64,000 nt of DNA from Termitomyces sp. T153 (lineage: Eukaryota > Basidiomycota > Agaricomycetes > Agaricales > Lyophyllaceae): assembly GCA_018296165.2 (NCBI GenBank), contig JACKQL020000017.1:372001-436000 (forward strand). The letters run 5' to 3'. A model generated the notes under the pieces. That model was not told the origin of the DNA, ran no database searches, and saw nothing but the letters and a program-made list of their open reading frames with translations. The translations under genes and the position numbers were made by a program. Within the stretch, counting starts at the first letter, position 1; each line of letters begins with the position of its first letter. Of this stretch, positions 20,939-32,035 are shown one piece after another.

Positions 20939-22480
20939 TCACTCCTCCCCTGGAACCCTCGCCATCCCTACCCCCAAATCAATCTCCATCTGGGCCCGCA
21001 CCACTGCCAAGACCTCTGCCAGCCCAGGCAAAGCCTCCCCTGTGTCTGCCGCCACTTTCCACCATGACCCCGGGGCCACTGCATTACGCCATCGATGCCC
21101 CACCAGCAACCTCCCCACCCTCGCCATCCTCTGCTGCAATTCCAGAGGCTGACCCACAGGCATCTGTGCCAACCCGTCTTGGATTGACACAAACACCGTG
21201 GAGGCACTGTCCAAGAGAACCCAGTGCTCCCGCACCCAACCTGGCCCCAAACACAATCCATTTAGTAACAGGTGGAGAAGTGGGAACAACACTTACGAAG
21301 GATCCCCACGCGCCCTGAAGCAGCCTCATTGGCCAGCCAATCCTCCCTCCACCTTGCTACCTCCAACTCTGCCCATAGCAGACCAGCCTCCAGCGCCATT
21401 TCCTGCTCCTCCACCTCCTCCATGGGCCGCCCCTCCCGCTGTGTCAGATGCTCCCGCAAGCCCCATGCCTCCGGCACTCACTCCGGCGCCACCCGCACTG
21501 AGGTGTTCCATGCCCGCTCCAATGCCTCCTTCTCTGCCTGCACCATGTCTCGATCCTCCCTCACTCATTGAAGCTCCTCCTCCTGTGCTGTCAATGCCAC
21601 TGTTAGCACCTCCACCCGCTTGCAAAGGAAGACCTCTGTGATCAAAGGCGGGGGCTCCAGAGAACTTGATGCCCGTCCCAAGGCCATGTCTGGGGTAGGA
21701 GAGTGAACGTGAAACCCCGGAAGACCTGCCATCAGCTCGTACCCCCATGGCCTCTTGCTGAGCCCTGTCCCCAATGGCGGGGAAGCTCTCCACTTCCCGC
21801 AGTCTGCCGCCGAGGATGCCCCCTCCCTCCGCCCACCCCACGGAGGCCCCACCTGCCCCACAGACCGCCCTGAGCTCACCTCCCCCGACATCCGGGTCCT
21901 CCACGCCTTGCCCAGCTGACTTTGCACCCAGCCCTTGTCCCACCCCTGCTCTGCGGCAATGCACACCACTTGCCACTCCAACAAGATTGAGCACTTCTCA
22001 TGGCTCACGCAACATGGAAGGCAAATGGAAGTGTCATGCTGCAAGCCCACAGAGGGTGCATCAAAGATGCAGGCCTTGCCCTGCTGCACACAGAGAACAC
22101 ACTGAGAACAACAAATCAGCACATGCAACAAAGGAGAACTCAAAGACTCACCGGGGCCTTGTTTTGGCACCATTCCAGCATCGGGGGGCCCCGAGCCCAC
22201 GCCAATGCCCTTGCAAACTCCTCTGCTGTCACCTCTGCCTGAGGGATTCACTGCAGTGGGGGGACCCCTTCTGCATCCCCTGCTGCCAATTGGGGCACCA
22301 CAGGACAAAATTTGGCCCGCCTAGGGCCCCCCGGAGAACCCACCACCACTGTGGACAACTCTGCAGAACTCTGTCAGCCACCCCGAAGAAACAGGTCAAT
22401 GCTACCCACGACTCCAGTATATCGTACCAGCTCGGCGCTGACACTCAAACTCCTCCCCCTTGCTGTTATACACAATCACC
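20939..22480 (-). CDS. antisense gene of A1: Zn2Cys6-like motif plus coiled coil, two introns
   Basis: On the strand opposite to the element's own transcript. Coding blocks run from about 22480 to 22152, 22101 to 21297, and 21240 to 20939, joined by introns GTGAGT...CTCAG (50 nt, phase 0) and GTAAGT...GCCAG (56 nt, phase 1). The last two blocks close exactly in frame to a TGA. The product reads EFARALAWARGPPMLEWCQN, then a cysteine array C-x2-C-x6-C-x15-C-x2-C-x6-C (CVLCVQQGKAC ... CLPCCVSHEKC), a disordered middle, then a Glu-rich coiled coil (REHLTQREGRPMEEVEEQEM) and a C-terminal helical part ending GEE. Two in-frame stops (TGA from probable CGA/TGG) indicate decay. The start is uncertain. 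Such proteins are common unknowns in agaricomycetes; DNA binding is only suggested by the cysteine pattern. Confidence 0.65.
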
Positions 22481-22743
22481 ATGTCCACGTCTGAAATCAA
22501 TGGGGCAGGGGAAGCCGCTGAATAATTGGGAGGGGACATGACAAAGAATTTGAAGGAACCCCGGGGTACGTCCAAGGCCTTTTAATTGATTAGGAAGAAC
22601 CCCCTGATGAAGTGGTGGCCATGCTTTGACTTCACCTCCCACACTGCTGTCACTCACTGCGGATTGATCAATATTACTGGGCTTTGACTCCCATGCCCGC
22701 CGATCCCTGACCTGCTCCCCATGTCTCGAGGGTCTTGACGCTG

Positions 22744-22752
22744 AAGGGGGGG
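22744..22752 (+). other. polypurine tract of A1
   Basis: AAGGGGGGG followed by TGA and the 3' LTR (TGTCATGAC). The same run stands next to the 3' LTR of A2, and a related AGAGGAGGGG run next to the B3 3' LTR. Plus-strand priming site of reverse transcription. Confidence 0.8.
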
Positions 22753-22755
22753 TGA

Positions 22756-23905
22756 TGTCATGACCTGTTCCCTGAAGCCCTGTACACCGCCTGACAAACC
22801 CCCGCTCCCCCAGAACCCCCCCCAATGCTTCATCGAACTTCCCCAGCACTCTGCGCCTACTCTGGCTAACTCCGACACATTCTTGGCTAATCTGATGGCC
22901 CCCTGGCCAACTCCGACGTCTTCCCCACAGCTGCTGGTGCTTCCCCTGGACTTCCTGAGCTCCTGGGACCACTCCCCCACCATGCCTAACCCATTACACG
23001 TCATCAACTTGACACCCTGGCTCCTCCGACTTACCCTGGGGTATTACAACAGCCTTGGAATGGACCGCGTCACAATTGATCCCATCAACATATCAATGCA
23101 GCCCGCCCTCTGATCGTAACCGACACCTGTTGACTCCATCGAGCTCTGCCAAGCCCCACCACCACAGCTGATGTCCCCGGAGCTCTTCAGTAGTCAGTAT
23201 ATAAGACATAGAGTAGCTCCTCGTACTCTAGTCTTGAGATTACTTACCTACTTACCTATGTACCGGCCTTTCCTGATGTGTTTCTGATTGTCTCTTCTCG
23301 TGTTTTGTGTCCTGTGTCTTGTTTTCCTTATTCTCAGTCTCCTGGTCTTATCTCGTCTCTGTTCTGTTATCCTTTCATTATCATTCCGTGTCTCTACCTG
23401 AATCTATTCTTGTTCTCATCTCATCTTTGTCTCATTTTGTTCGACTCTGTATCGTCCCGTTTGATTCTGTCTATTGTGTTCAAGTCTTCTCGACCATAAC
23501 GTCCTCACGAACTCCGCAATTACAATTACAAACCTCCAACGCTCATTACCAACCCTGGACCCTGCTATACACTTGGCTCCGAACCCCATCAATCCCTGTT
23601 GATCCCCCATCAGAACTCCAGCTCCACTCCTGTCATCTGCATAGCCTCCACCTCCTCCACACCCACAATACTCACACACAGACTTATGCCTGAACCCTGC
23701 CAAGCCTGTCCCCCTTCTCCGCAACTCGTCCTCTACTCCTCCGGACCTCCCCGGACTTGCTTGGATCAATCTCCCATGGCTATCCTCACAAGTCCCCAGT
23801 GCTTGGAACACCTCCGAGTGCCCGGTTGTTGGTGCAGGGAATCACGTTTGCCTGGTAAGGACTCGCCCAGTGTAGCTGAGCCCCCGTGGTCAGCAGAACC
23901 TGACA
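22756..23905 (+). repeat. 3' LTR of A1
   Basis: 1150 bp, aligned end to end with the 5' LTR. Most of the differences I checked in the first 200 bp are C/T or G/A, often at former CpG sites. Confidence 0.93.
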
Positions 23906-24440
23906 CTAGGTAGGCAACAGCTTTGATGATGGATGGCCCATTGTTGGTAACAATCTTGTGGAGAGCACCCCAGCAACAGATGATGTCTTCAAATATCCAC
24001 TTAGCAATAGCAGCAGTGCTTTCACATTGAAGCATGTGTGATTTGGGATAGTGGATTAGCAAACAGTGACCTTGAATGATATACTTGAACTTGTTGGATG
24101 ATGGCATGAACATGGTGTCAACATAGATCTTGATGAACAGTGGTGCAGGCATAGCAACAGTTGGTGGGGTGAGAACTTTGGAGGTCTGGTGGATCTGACA
24201 GAGGTGGCAAGTGTGGATATACCAAGCAATGTTAGCACTAATGTGAGGCCACCAGAAGTGCTCCAACAGAGCTGTCCTAGTAGCAAAAAGTCCTCTATGA
24301 GCAAGTTTGTTGTGCATAGCATGCAAGATGCAAATAACCTTTTTGGTGTGAGCCACCCAATGTAACTTGGAGTTAAATGTTGGGATGGTTTTGACAATCT
24401 GCACAGTGACAAAGTCATTAGCATTGGTATGGAGGAGAAA
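23906..24440 (-). pseudogene. Integrase N-terminal part of LTR element C
   Basis: Minus-strand frame with the HHCC zinc region (HNKLAHRG ... CHLCQIHQTS) and the core start (VDTMFMPSSNKFKYIIQGHC, IFEDIICCWGALHKIVTNNG, PSIIKAVAYLV). It continues at 16993 on the far side of A1. The second catalytic Asp region reads VTNNG (usually TDNG), so a key Asp is replaced by Asn, the product of a G-to-A change. The junction with the LINE fragment is near 24440-24475. Confidence 0.8.
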
Positions 24441-24469
24441 GAGGTTAGGGGGAATAGGATCATTATGAG

Positions 24470-24795
24470 AGCAGGGAAAGTTCATGAGAGTGAGCTTTGA
24501 GAGCTCAAATGGGAAGTTGTGTAACAGGGACTAGTCAAAGGCCCTCCAGGTTTGCCTGACCATGTCCTTGACCATAGCATGGGTCTCCATCAGAGACTTG
24601 GATACTGCAAGGAGCAGGGTATTATTGACAAAGCCAAATGATGATTCAGAAGAGCTGTTGGGGTCAGCCAAAGAAACAAGAAGTACATTGTAGAAGGTGT
24701 AAAAGAGCATGGCAGGGGGGCAGCCCTTGGTGGTGCCATTGTCAATGGTGAGCTACTCAGAGATGAAGTTATCAAACTGACAAATCTCAACTGGA
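24470..24795 (-). pseudogene. LINE-type reverse transcriptase fragment (Tad-like)
   Basis: Minus strand reads FDNFISE, then TIDNGTTKGCPPAMLFYTFY, GFVNNTLLLAVSKSLMETHA, and FELSKLTLMNFP. This resembles the palm of fungal non-LTR retrotransposons (NG..QG.P.S..LY.FYN and FVDD motifs). FVNN replaces the catalytic F/Y-V-DD, so it is dead. Stops are present. Confidence 0.65.
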
Positions 24796-25836
24796 AGACT
24801 TGATACAGCTGTTCAGGCCACCAATTTTATCAACAGCATCATTTCCAACCCTGTCTCTCCTCAGACTGTCCAGAATGTGCTGAAGGAGGAGGGATATTGG
24901 TTTGCTGCAAAGAGGAAAGTTCCTATGCTCAAAGCTAGACATCAGCAACTATGACTTAAATGGGCTCAAGAGCATCAGAACTGGACTGTGGAGGACTGGA
25001 AAAGAGTAATGTGGACAGATGAGACAAAGATTAACAGGATTGGGTCAGATGGAAAGCAGTATGTGTAGAAGCTACAAGGAGAAGGCATTTCAGACAAAAC
25101 CACTATACCTACTGTGAAACATAATGGAGGAAATAATCTCATGGTATGGGGCTGTATGGGTTGAAATGAGGTAAGAAAGCTGGTAGAGGTGGTGGGGATC
25201 ATGGATGCAGAGCAGTACTGTGAAAATTTGGATGATGGAGCACAGGAGAGCTTTGAAAAGTTGGAGATGGAGGAGGGTGCCTACTACTTTCAACAGGACA
25301 TTGACCCCAAACACAACTACAAGAGAGCTAACAAGTGGTGTGAAGACAACAACTTTGATGCCCTCTAGTGGCCAGCCCAATCCCCTGACCTGAACTCTAT
25401 TTAACACCTCTGGGAGTACCTCAAGAAGCAGCTTAGGCAGTATTGAACACCTCCTCATGGTGTGCATGAGTTGTGGGAGAGGGTTGCAAAGGAGTGGGAT
25501 GGAATACCAGCAGAGGTATGCCAAAGACTGATAGAAAGCATGCCTAGAAGGATTCAAGCTGTTATCAAGGCAAATGAAGGACATACAAACTACTAAATAC
25601 CAAAATTAGAGATGCTCAAGAAACTGTTCCAAAAACTGTTCTATTGAGTGAATATTTTAAAATGGCCATTACTCCATCAGTTTTTATTGAAATTACATAA
25701 ACTAAAATGCAATTTATAGCTATGATGCCATAGTATTTTACATGATTTAACCAGAATTTTCAATACTTACAATAATTCATGCCAATGTCATCTTTCAAAA
25801 AGTATAAAACATTGGGACAGTTTTTTGAGCCACTGT
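24796..25836 (+). pseudogene. Tc1/mariner transposase pseudogene with right inverted repeat
   Basis: Plus-strand blocks read a Tc1 transposase: VSPQTVQNVLKEEGYWFAAK (helix-turn-helix), WTDETKINRIGSDGKQYV (first Asp), VWGCMG, FQQDIDPKHNYKRANKWCED (second Asp), WPAQSPDLNSI, HLWEYLKKQL, ending before 25600. Stops interrupt it, several fitting CAG/TGG/CGA transitions. The right end at about 25810-25836 reads ACAGTTTTTTGAGCCACTGTA, a typical Tc1 terminus (TACAGTGGCTCAAAAAACTG outward). I found no matching left end, so the left side is truncated. Confidence 0.8.
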
Positions 25837-27959
25837 AGAGAAAGGTGCATTGGTGTAGCTTTCAAAGAAGAACCTCAAGCTCCCAAAAGGCAGGGGAAGA
25901 AAGCTCTGCCCTAAGTGGGTTGGGACATACAAGATGCAGAAAGTCTCCCATGAGACTTCCAACTGCATTGATAAGACCCTATTTTTGCTGGGTACCAATT
26001 TCTGTCTTTTCCTATGTTTTGGCAACTTCCAGAATTTCCAGTTTGTATGTGATGCAATGGTTATGTGATTTGTCACATGTGGTTTAGATTCCTGGCCCAT
26101 TGGATGACTTTTCCTTTTTGAATCCTAGCAACCTCTAGTAACCTCCTAGCAAGGTCAACCAATAATATTCCCTTTATGGGTATTATTGACACAGTTTCAT
26201 TATGTCATGATTTGGTTTTATTTCCTTACTATGTGCCACCCTAGCAACCAGTATTCTGGCTGTCATTCTAGGTGTCAAATTTAGCTACAGCTTGGGTTAT
26301 TGACTTTTACAAGCCATTCCTCCTGACTTGCCTATGTTGCTAGCAACCATTTCACTGTTATTGACTCTTTTTTAGTTTCATTACTTTTACTTACTATAAA
26401 TACTGTCATGTTTTCTATACAACCATTGAAGAATTGTACCTCATTATTAGCCCCAGACTTCAGATCTGAGTCTTGTGACTCTAAAGCTTTTTTATTGCTC
26501 TAGCTCTCTCTCTGTTGAGTTAGCACTCTTGTTGTTTTGCTCAGCTAGTACCACCTTTGGGTACTATTTTGTTAAGTCCACATTTAGCACTAGCACCTAT
26601 GGCTAGTATCATTTTGTTATTGTTCCCTTTTGCTACTGCCATCCTTGCTATCTCTAGCACTCCCTCTTTGCACTGCTTTGCTAGCAGCACCCCTCTAGTG
26701 ACCTTAGCTCTACTCTAGTTGGGTTTATCCATGGAGTTCCCTTCTCCCTATTTGCTATAGTTCCTACTAACTTTGTACTAGCAACCTAGTGCCACTATTG
26801 TACCTAGTGGTCTTTCTAGGACCTCACTCAACTTGTGCCCTCATTTTCTATAGTCCATTCATACTCTACTTGCAAAAACCACTAGTTGTTATGTTCTCTG
26901 CATGGCAGCTAGGTGACAACAGACATCATCAACATATTGGAGTTTCTACTGGCCTTTGAGGAACAAAAGATACATCCTAAGTTTCATGTGTTGTTGCTGT
27001 GCCCATGTAAGGCTAGTAAGGATGCTCTCTTCTAATGGTTTATTGATAACCTGATAGGTCATTGCTAGAGAGGAGCAAACCTTAAATTTGAGGTTTAGTG
27101 GAGTATGGGGGACACCATAGGGGAGTCCCTTGCTACTTGCAAGGACCTAGAGCCCCTTGACCATTATTTTGAGGTGCTGGGCATATGGCACCCTGCATAG
27201 CTGGCTAGAAGGCACAAGTCAAATTGACTAAGTCCAGAAGCTGGGGGGCTGCCAAGCCAGTGGCCATTAGTGATTATGTCAGCCAATTTTTCTGGCTGGC
27301 TAGACAGTGAACCACTCTTTATCTTCTACCATGAGTTGGCACAGAGACACCATCAGAAGAAAAGAGACTTCTTGCTTAATAGACAAGAAAAAGAAATGAC
27401 CTGGAGAGGCAGACACATGTCCACCAACCTGTGCATTGAGCTCTGGACAGAGCTCAAGAGGGGAAGGAATACTAGGAAATGTAGTGCCCCCAGTGAAAGG
27501 AAGCCTAAGGGACATGATGCTCATGGGGGCAGTGCCAAGAGATGTGGCCTTGCTAAGTTATGCTGTGGCAATGCAGCAAGTGCCAAAATGGGGACAGCAT
27601 GTTTCTCCACAATGCAGCAGCATGGGAAAAGGGCATGAGGGGACTAAGGGTGCCTCCACCAATAAATTTCAGATACCCTGTGGCCACACAGCCTGTGTAG
27701 TTGCAGGTTTTTCAACAATATATGGTGCTACAATTCCCTGTGGTACCAATCCCAGAGGCTGGACAAGGCTGAGCAACAGGCATGGCAGGTCAATGCTGAT
27801 CTGCCACAATATCCACACAGGTAGGGATTTTGAACCCTGCTCTACCATCTCCAAGGGCTATTAAGGTGGACAATGATGGACCAGCATCCATTATGGCACT
27901 GATGGAGTCATTGGCCCCTCCTCAGCAGTCATATCTGCCTGCACCACCTGTGGTATGTC
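25837..27959 (+). other. unassigned LTR-like and gag-like remnant (element D)
   Basis: About 2.1 kb. Positions 26100-26860 are unusual: the words CTAGCAAC, CTAGCACT and CTAGTAACC recur many times, and a TATA-like CTATAAATACTG stands at about 26393, which suggests an LTR. Downstream, decayed plus-strand frames (27270-27638: a basic, His/Lys-rich stretch; 27030-27180: ESLATCKDLEPLDHYFEVLG) could be gag. No RT or integrase seen. Assignment is weak. Confidence 0.3.
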
Positions 27960-29110
27960 TGTTAGGGGACCACTGTGGCCAGACCCCTAAATTGTTTTCT
28001 TTATTCTGAGCCTACCACTCATTGTAGACTTTCCATCTTTGAGTCACAAGTACTTTCAACCAAGGGCTATCTTTGAGTTATATTTATATGTGGTAATGTA
28101 CCAGGAGTTTGGAGATCAAGGCTATTTACAATGGATTTCTGCCTTTTGATTGGACTCCAGATTTACTTGTAGTTGGGTGTTTTTTCCAGAAGCTCTAGAG
28201 TAAATTTTCCAAACACTGGCATTGGGAATCCTTCTGTGTTCTTTGGATCTTCCTCTGCCAGGTGAGTAGCTAGAACTCTAGAACTCTGTAGATGCTGAAT
28301 AGACTTTGAATCTCCCTCTGGCAGTTGTGTGATTGAGCCACAGCCTCCAGAGGTTGCCCTTACAGCAGAACAAGTCTCTAGATTTAGTTTGGGAGCCTCC
28401 TTATTGATTGCCTGAGTTTCTGTTTGGTTCTTTAAAAGGTCTCTCCTCCACCAGTGCCTTGCTACTCCCTGTGCTCTTCCTATGATCCAAACAACCCCTC
28501 AAGCACCTCCCTCTGATGCTTTGAGCCCCTAGAACAATGCCTGGAGTCATTTTTTGTCTTTGTAGACACAGGTTCAACTTATCCAAGTTTCTCTTACCTC
28601 CCACAATGCCAAACTCACCAGACTATGTCAAACTACTCAAGCAGCATCCCTCTCTCTCCCAGCTCTTTTGGAGTGCTTCCCCCTTGCTCCTACTCCTCCC
28701 CCTGGACCCCCAGCAGCTGCAGGAAGGTTCTCTTCTGCACCTAGCTTGAAGTTTTTGGCCTCCCACTTCAAACCTTCCTTGCTCTGTGCTCCCTGACATA
28801 TTTGATGGGGACTGTAAGGTTGGGGAACATTTTCTCCAATTCTGCATCACCTATTTCCAGTTGAGCAGTGAAGCTTTTGCCTCCAATGCTCTGAAATTGC
28901 CTGGGTCCTCTATCACATGAGGGCAAGCTGAGCTTCAACCTATGTCTTGTGCATCTTCTGATGCCCTGAAGGAGCTGAGAGTCTCTCCAGCTGGTCAGAG
29001 TTTAAGAAGGAGCTTTGAGCTGAGTTCTTTCCTCTTGACTCTGCTAGGGCTGCAGCTCTTTCTCTTTGAAACCAAAACCAGTATAGTCAAGGAAAGTGGT
29101 TCCTATCTGG
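27960..29110 (+). mobile_element. chromovirus fragment B1 (LTR remnant plus gag), inverted relative to B3
   Basis: The plus strand carries the distal LTR, primer-binding region and gag start of family B, matching the reverse complement of about 46120-47240. The LTR remnant is 27960-28364 (ending CCCTTACA), followed by AGAACAAGTCT and a gag reading DIFDGDCKVGEHFLQFCITY. The homology stops at about 29110, where an oppositely oriented LTR of B3 begins, so a rearrangement or nested insertion joined them head to head. Decayed, non-functional. Confidence 0.7.
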
Positions 29111-29405
29111 ACTGCCAGCACATGACCACATGTAAATATAACCAATAGATAGCCCTGCATTGAAAGTACCTGTAGTCTAAAGATGGGAGGCCTACAATGA
29201 GTGGTAGGCCAGGAATGCAGGAAACAATTCAGGGGTCTAGTAAGAGGCCATATGGAGGGGGCAACACTTGTCAGAATTATGGACAGAGAACCAGTGCAGC
29301 CTAAGGGCTAGAACCAGGACCAGCAGATAGGGAAAGCAAAAGAGAATAAAGGAAAACCATAAGGAAGGAGAACCAGACAAAGGAGTAATGGGACATCCCC
29401 TGACA
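29111..29405 (-). repeat. 3' LTR of B3 (truncated)
   Basis: 295 bp starting TGTCAGGGGATGTCCC on the minus strand. It matches the first 286 bp of the 5' LTR (complement of 47106-47391). The distal half is missing at the junction with B1. Immediately inside is the polypurine tract AGAGGAGGGGTGA (complement of 29406-29418). Confidence 0.8.
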
Positions 29406-29479
29406 TCACCCCTCCTCTAGCATGTGGTGTCTCAATGTACTGGGTAGAAGAAGTCATGAATTGCCTGGTTAGTTGCTAA

Positions 29480-29710
29480 AGCAGGGTAGATGCCTCAAAT
29501 GGCTTTTGGGGCATTGGGCTGCCTATGGTAGAAGTTCCAGACCAGGGTTGGTGCACATACATTAGTCTGTGGTTCTCAACAGATGTCCTCAATGCCATAT
29601 CCCTTCTATTTCATCTTGAACTGCAACTTTCCTTGCAATATCCTGCTATTCAAGATTTCCTCCACTTCATACTCCTCCTCATTATTGAATAGGACTGGTG
29701 GTGGGGGTGG
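29480..29710 (-). pseudogene. chromodomain of B3 integrase
   Basis: Minus strand reads PVLFNNEEEYEVEEILNSRI, LQGKLQFKMKWKGYGIED, then EPQTNV and NFYHRQPNAP. This is a clear chromodomain (YEVE.IL..R, Y.VKW.GY, W.P). Chromodomains at the integrase C-terminus steer insertion to marked chromatin. At least one stop interrupts it. Confidence 0.8.
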
Positions 29711-30885
29711 CTTAGAATGGCAGCCTGGAATTGAATCTTCTGGGGCTGGAAATAGCTTGACAATGTTGAAGACTGGGTGCAATTGGCATAGGCCTGTCAG
29801 GAGTTTAAGTCAGTATGCCAAAGGCCCTACCTTCTTTTCTACTATAAAGGGGCCAAGATAATGATGTGACAGCTTCTAAGATGGCCTTGTTGTCTCAATG
29901 TCTGAGCTATCCAAGTACACATGGTCTCCAGACTTGTAAACTGGGGCTGGTGTCCATCAGCAATCATAGTACTATGCTATGTCCTCCTTGGCCTTCACCA
30001 ATGCAGCTTTTGCCTCCTCCTGTGCCCTCTTCATCTGGTCCATAAGCTCATTGATGGAGTCATTCTCAGATGGGTGTGCCTGAGGTTCAAATACCATGCA
30101 AGGGTGTCTGCCAGTGTCCAGGAAGAATGGAGTCATCTGCATAGAAGATTGAACATGATTGTTGTATTGGAATCCAGCATCTAGCAGCAGCTCATCCCAG
30201 TCATCCTGCCTCTTATTATAAAACAGGTGGAGATACTGTTCCAGTTCCTGGTTAATATGTTCTGTCTGCCCATCTGACTGAGGGTGATAGGCCATAGTGG
30301 TATGGAGCTTCACTCCCAGCAGGCAATACAATTCCCATGTGAACTCTGCCACAAACTGAGGGCCCTAGTCAGAGACATACTCATTTGACAGACCATGGAG
30401 CTTCCAGACATTTTTTTGATACAGGCTGGCTGCTCCCAAGGCAGAGCATGTAGTGTGGGTATGAATGAAGTGAGCCCATTTGCCATATAGGTCCACCACT
30501 ACCATCACAGCATCATACCCATGAGCATCTGGGAGTTCCACAATGAATTCTACTGACACAACACTCCAGCAAGCAGTTGTAATAGGGAGAGAGTGGAGCT
30601 GCCCCATAGGTGCCTGGCAGTGAGGCTTGGTGCAGAGGCAGAGATCACAGGTGCTAGTGTATGTGCCTACATATCAGGAGATTTGAGGCCACCAGTAATT
30701 CCAGGATACCAGCTCTAACATCTTTCACTTCCCAGGATGTCTGGCTACTTGAGAGTCATAATGTTGCTCCTCAATGCATTGGCAAAGTTCTGGAATGTTA
30801 GGCACATAGATGCATTCTCAGAAAGTCAGAAGTCCATCCTGAAGACCCCACTCATCTGCATGCACAGACTTAACTCTGCTTGCTC
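29711..30885 (-). pseudogene. B3 integrase
   Basis: Minus strand reads the core: SVEFIVELPDAHGYDAVMVV, VDLYGKWAHFIHTHTT, GPQFVAEFTWELYCLLGVKL, YHPQSDGQTEHINQELEQYL, then a C-terminal region with DELLLDAGFQYNNHVQSSMQ. It is cut from RNase H by element A1' at 30886-30890. Stops break the zinc-finger part. Confidence 0.85.
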
Positions 30886-30890
30886 ATTGA

Positions 30891-32035
30891 TGTCAGGTTC
30901 CGCTGACCACAGGGGCTCAGCTACACTGGGCGAGTCCTTACTAGGTGGATGTGATTCCCTGCACTGACAACTGGGCACTCGGAGGTGTTCCAAACATTGG
31001 GGACTTGTGAGGATAGTTAGTGGAGATTGGTCCAAGCAAGTCTGGGGAAGTCTGGAGGAGTAGAAGATGAGTTGTGGGGACAGGGGACAGGCTTGGCAGG
31101 GTTCAGGCATAAGTCCATGTGTGAGCATTGTGGGTGTGGAGGAGGCGGAGGCTACACAGATGACAGGAGCAGAGCCGGAGTTCTGATGGGGGATCAACAG
31201 GGATTGATGAGGTTCAGAGCTGAGTGTATAGCAGGGTCCAGGGTTGGTAACAAGTGTTGGAGGTTTGTAATTGTAACTGCAGAGTTCGTGAGGACGTTAT
31301 GGTCGAGAGGACTTGAACACAATAGACAGAATCAAACGAGACGAGATGGAGTTGAACAAAATGAGATGAAGACGAGATGAGAATGAGAATAGATTCAGGT
31401 GGACACACAGAATGATAACAAAAAGATAATGGAATAGAGACAAGATCAGACTGGGAGACTGAGAATAAGGAAAACGAGACACGGGACACAAAACATGAGA
31501 AGAAACAATCAGAAACACATCAGGAAAGACTAGTAAGTAGGTAAGTAATCTCAAGACTAGAGTACAAGGAGCTACTCTATGTCTTATATACTGACTACTG
31601 AAGAGCTCCAGGGATGTTGGGTGTGGTGGTGGGGCTTGGTGGAGCTTGATGGAGTTGACAGGTGTCAGTTACGATCAGAGGGCGGGCTGCATTGATATGT
31701 TGATGGGATCAATTGCGATGCGGTCTGTTCCGAGGCTGTCGTGATACCCCAGGGTAAGTCAGGGGAGCCAGGGTGTCGAGTTGATGATGTGCAGTGGGGT
31801 CAGGCATGGCGGGGGAGTGGTCCCAGGGGCTCAGGAACTCCAGGGGGAGTGCCAGCGGTTGCGGGGAAGACGTTGGAGTTGGCCAGAGGGCCATTGGAGT
31901 TAGCCAAGAATGTGTCAGAGTTAGCCGGAGTTGGCGCGGAGTGCTGGGGAAGTTTGACAAAGCGTTGGGGGGGGGTTCCAGGGGAGTGGGGGTTTGTTGG
32001 GCAGTGTACGGGGCTTCAGGGAACAGGTCATGACA
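30891..32035 (-). repeat. 3' LTR of A1'
   Basis: 1145 bp family A LTR in minus orientation (plus strand TGTCAGGTTC...GTCATGACA). Confidence 0.9.

Larger units (their letters stand above)
16994..23905 (+). mobile_element. LTR retrotransposon A1, complete, target duplication CTAGG
   Basis: A 6912-bp insertion with two LTRs of 1151 and 1150 bp in the same orientation. Both start TGTCATGAC and end CCTGACA. It is flanked by an exact 5-bp duplication CTAGG (16989-16993 and 23906-23910). Primer-binding site at 18145, polypurine tract at 22744. It lies inside the integrase of element C. The 4.6-kb interior has proline-rich sense frames and a conserved antisense gene, but I find no reverse transcriptase or integrase core, so it is probably non-autonomous. 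LTR differences are mostly CpG-to-TpG/CpA changes. Confidence 0.95.

Noticed and set aside
21326..21994. 222-codon Gly-rich minus-strand frame in A1
   Set aside because: Alternative frame of the same antisense gene. Only the frame with the Cys array and coiled coil closes across both introns.
21198..22541. Long proline-rich plus-strand frames in A1
   Set aside because: They are the complement of the Glu- and Gly-rich antisense gene, whose introns and cysteine motif are conserved in A2. The plus frames show no such support.
26100..26860. Repeated CTAGCAAC-type words, considered as a CRISPR-like or satellite array
   Set aside because: Spacing is irregular and units do not align. More likely biased composition within an LTR-like region.
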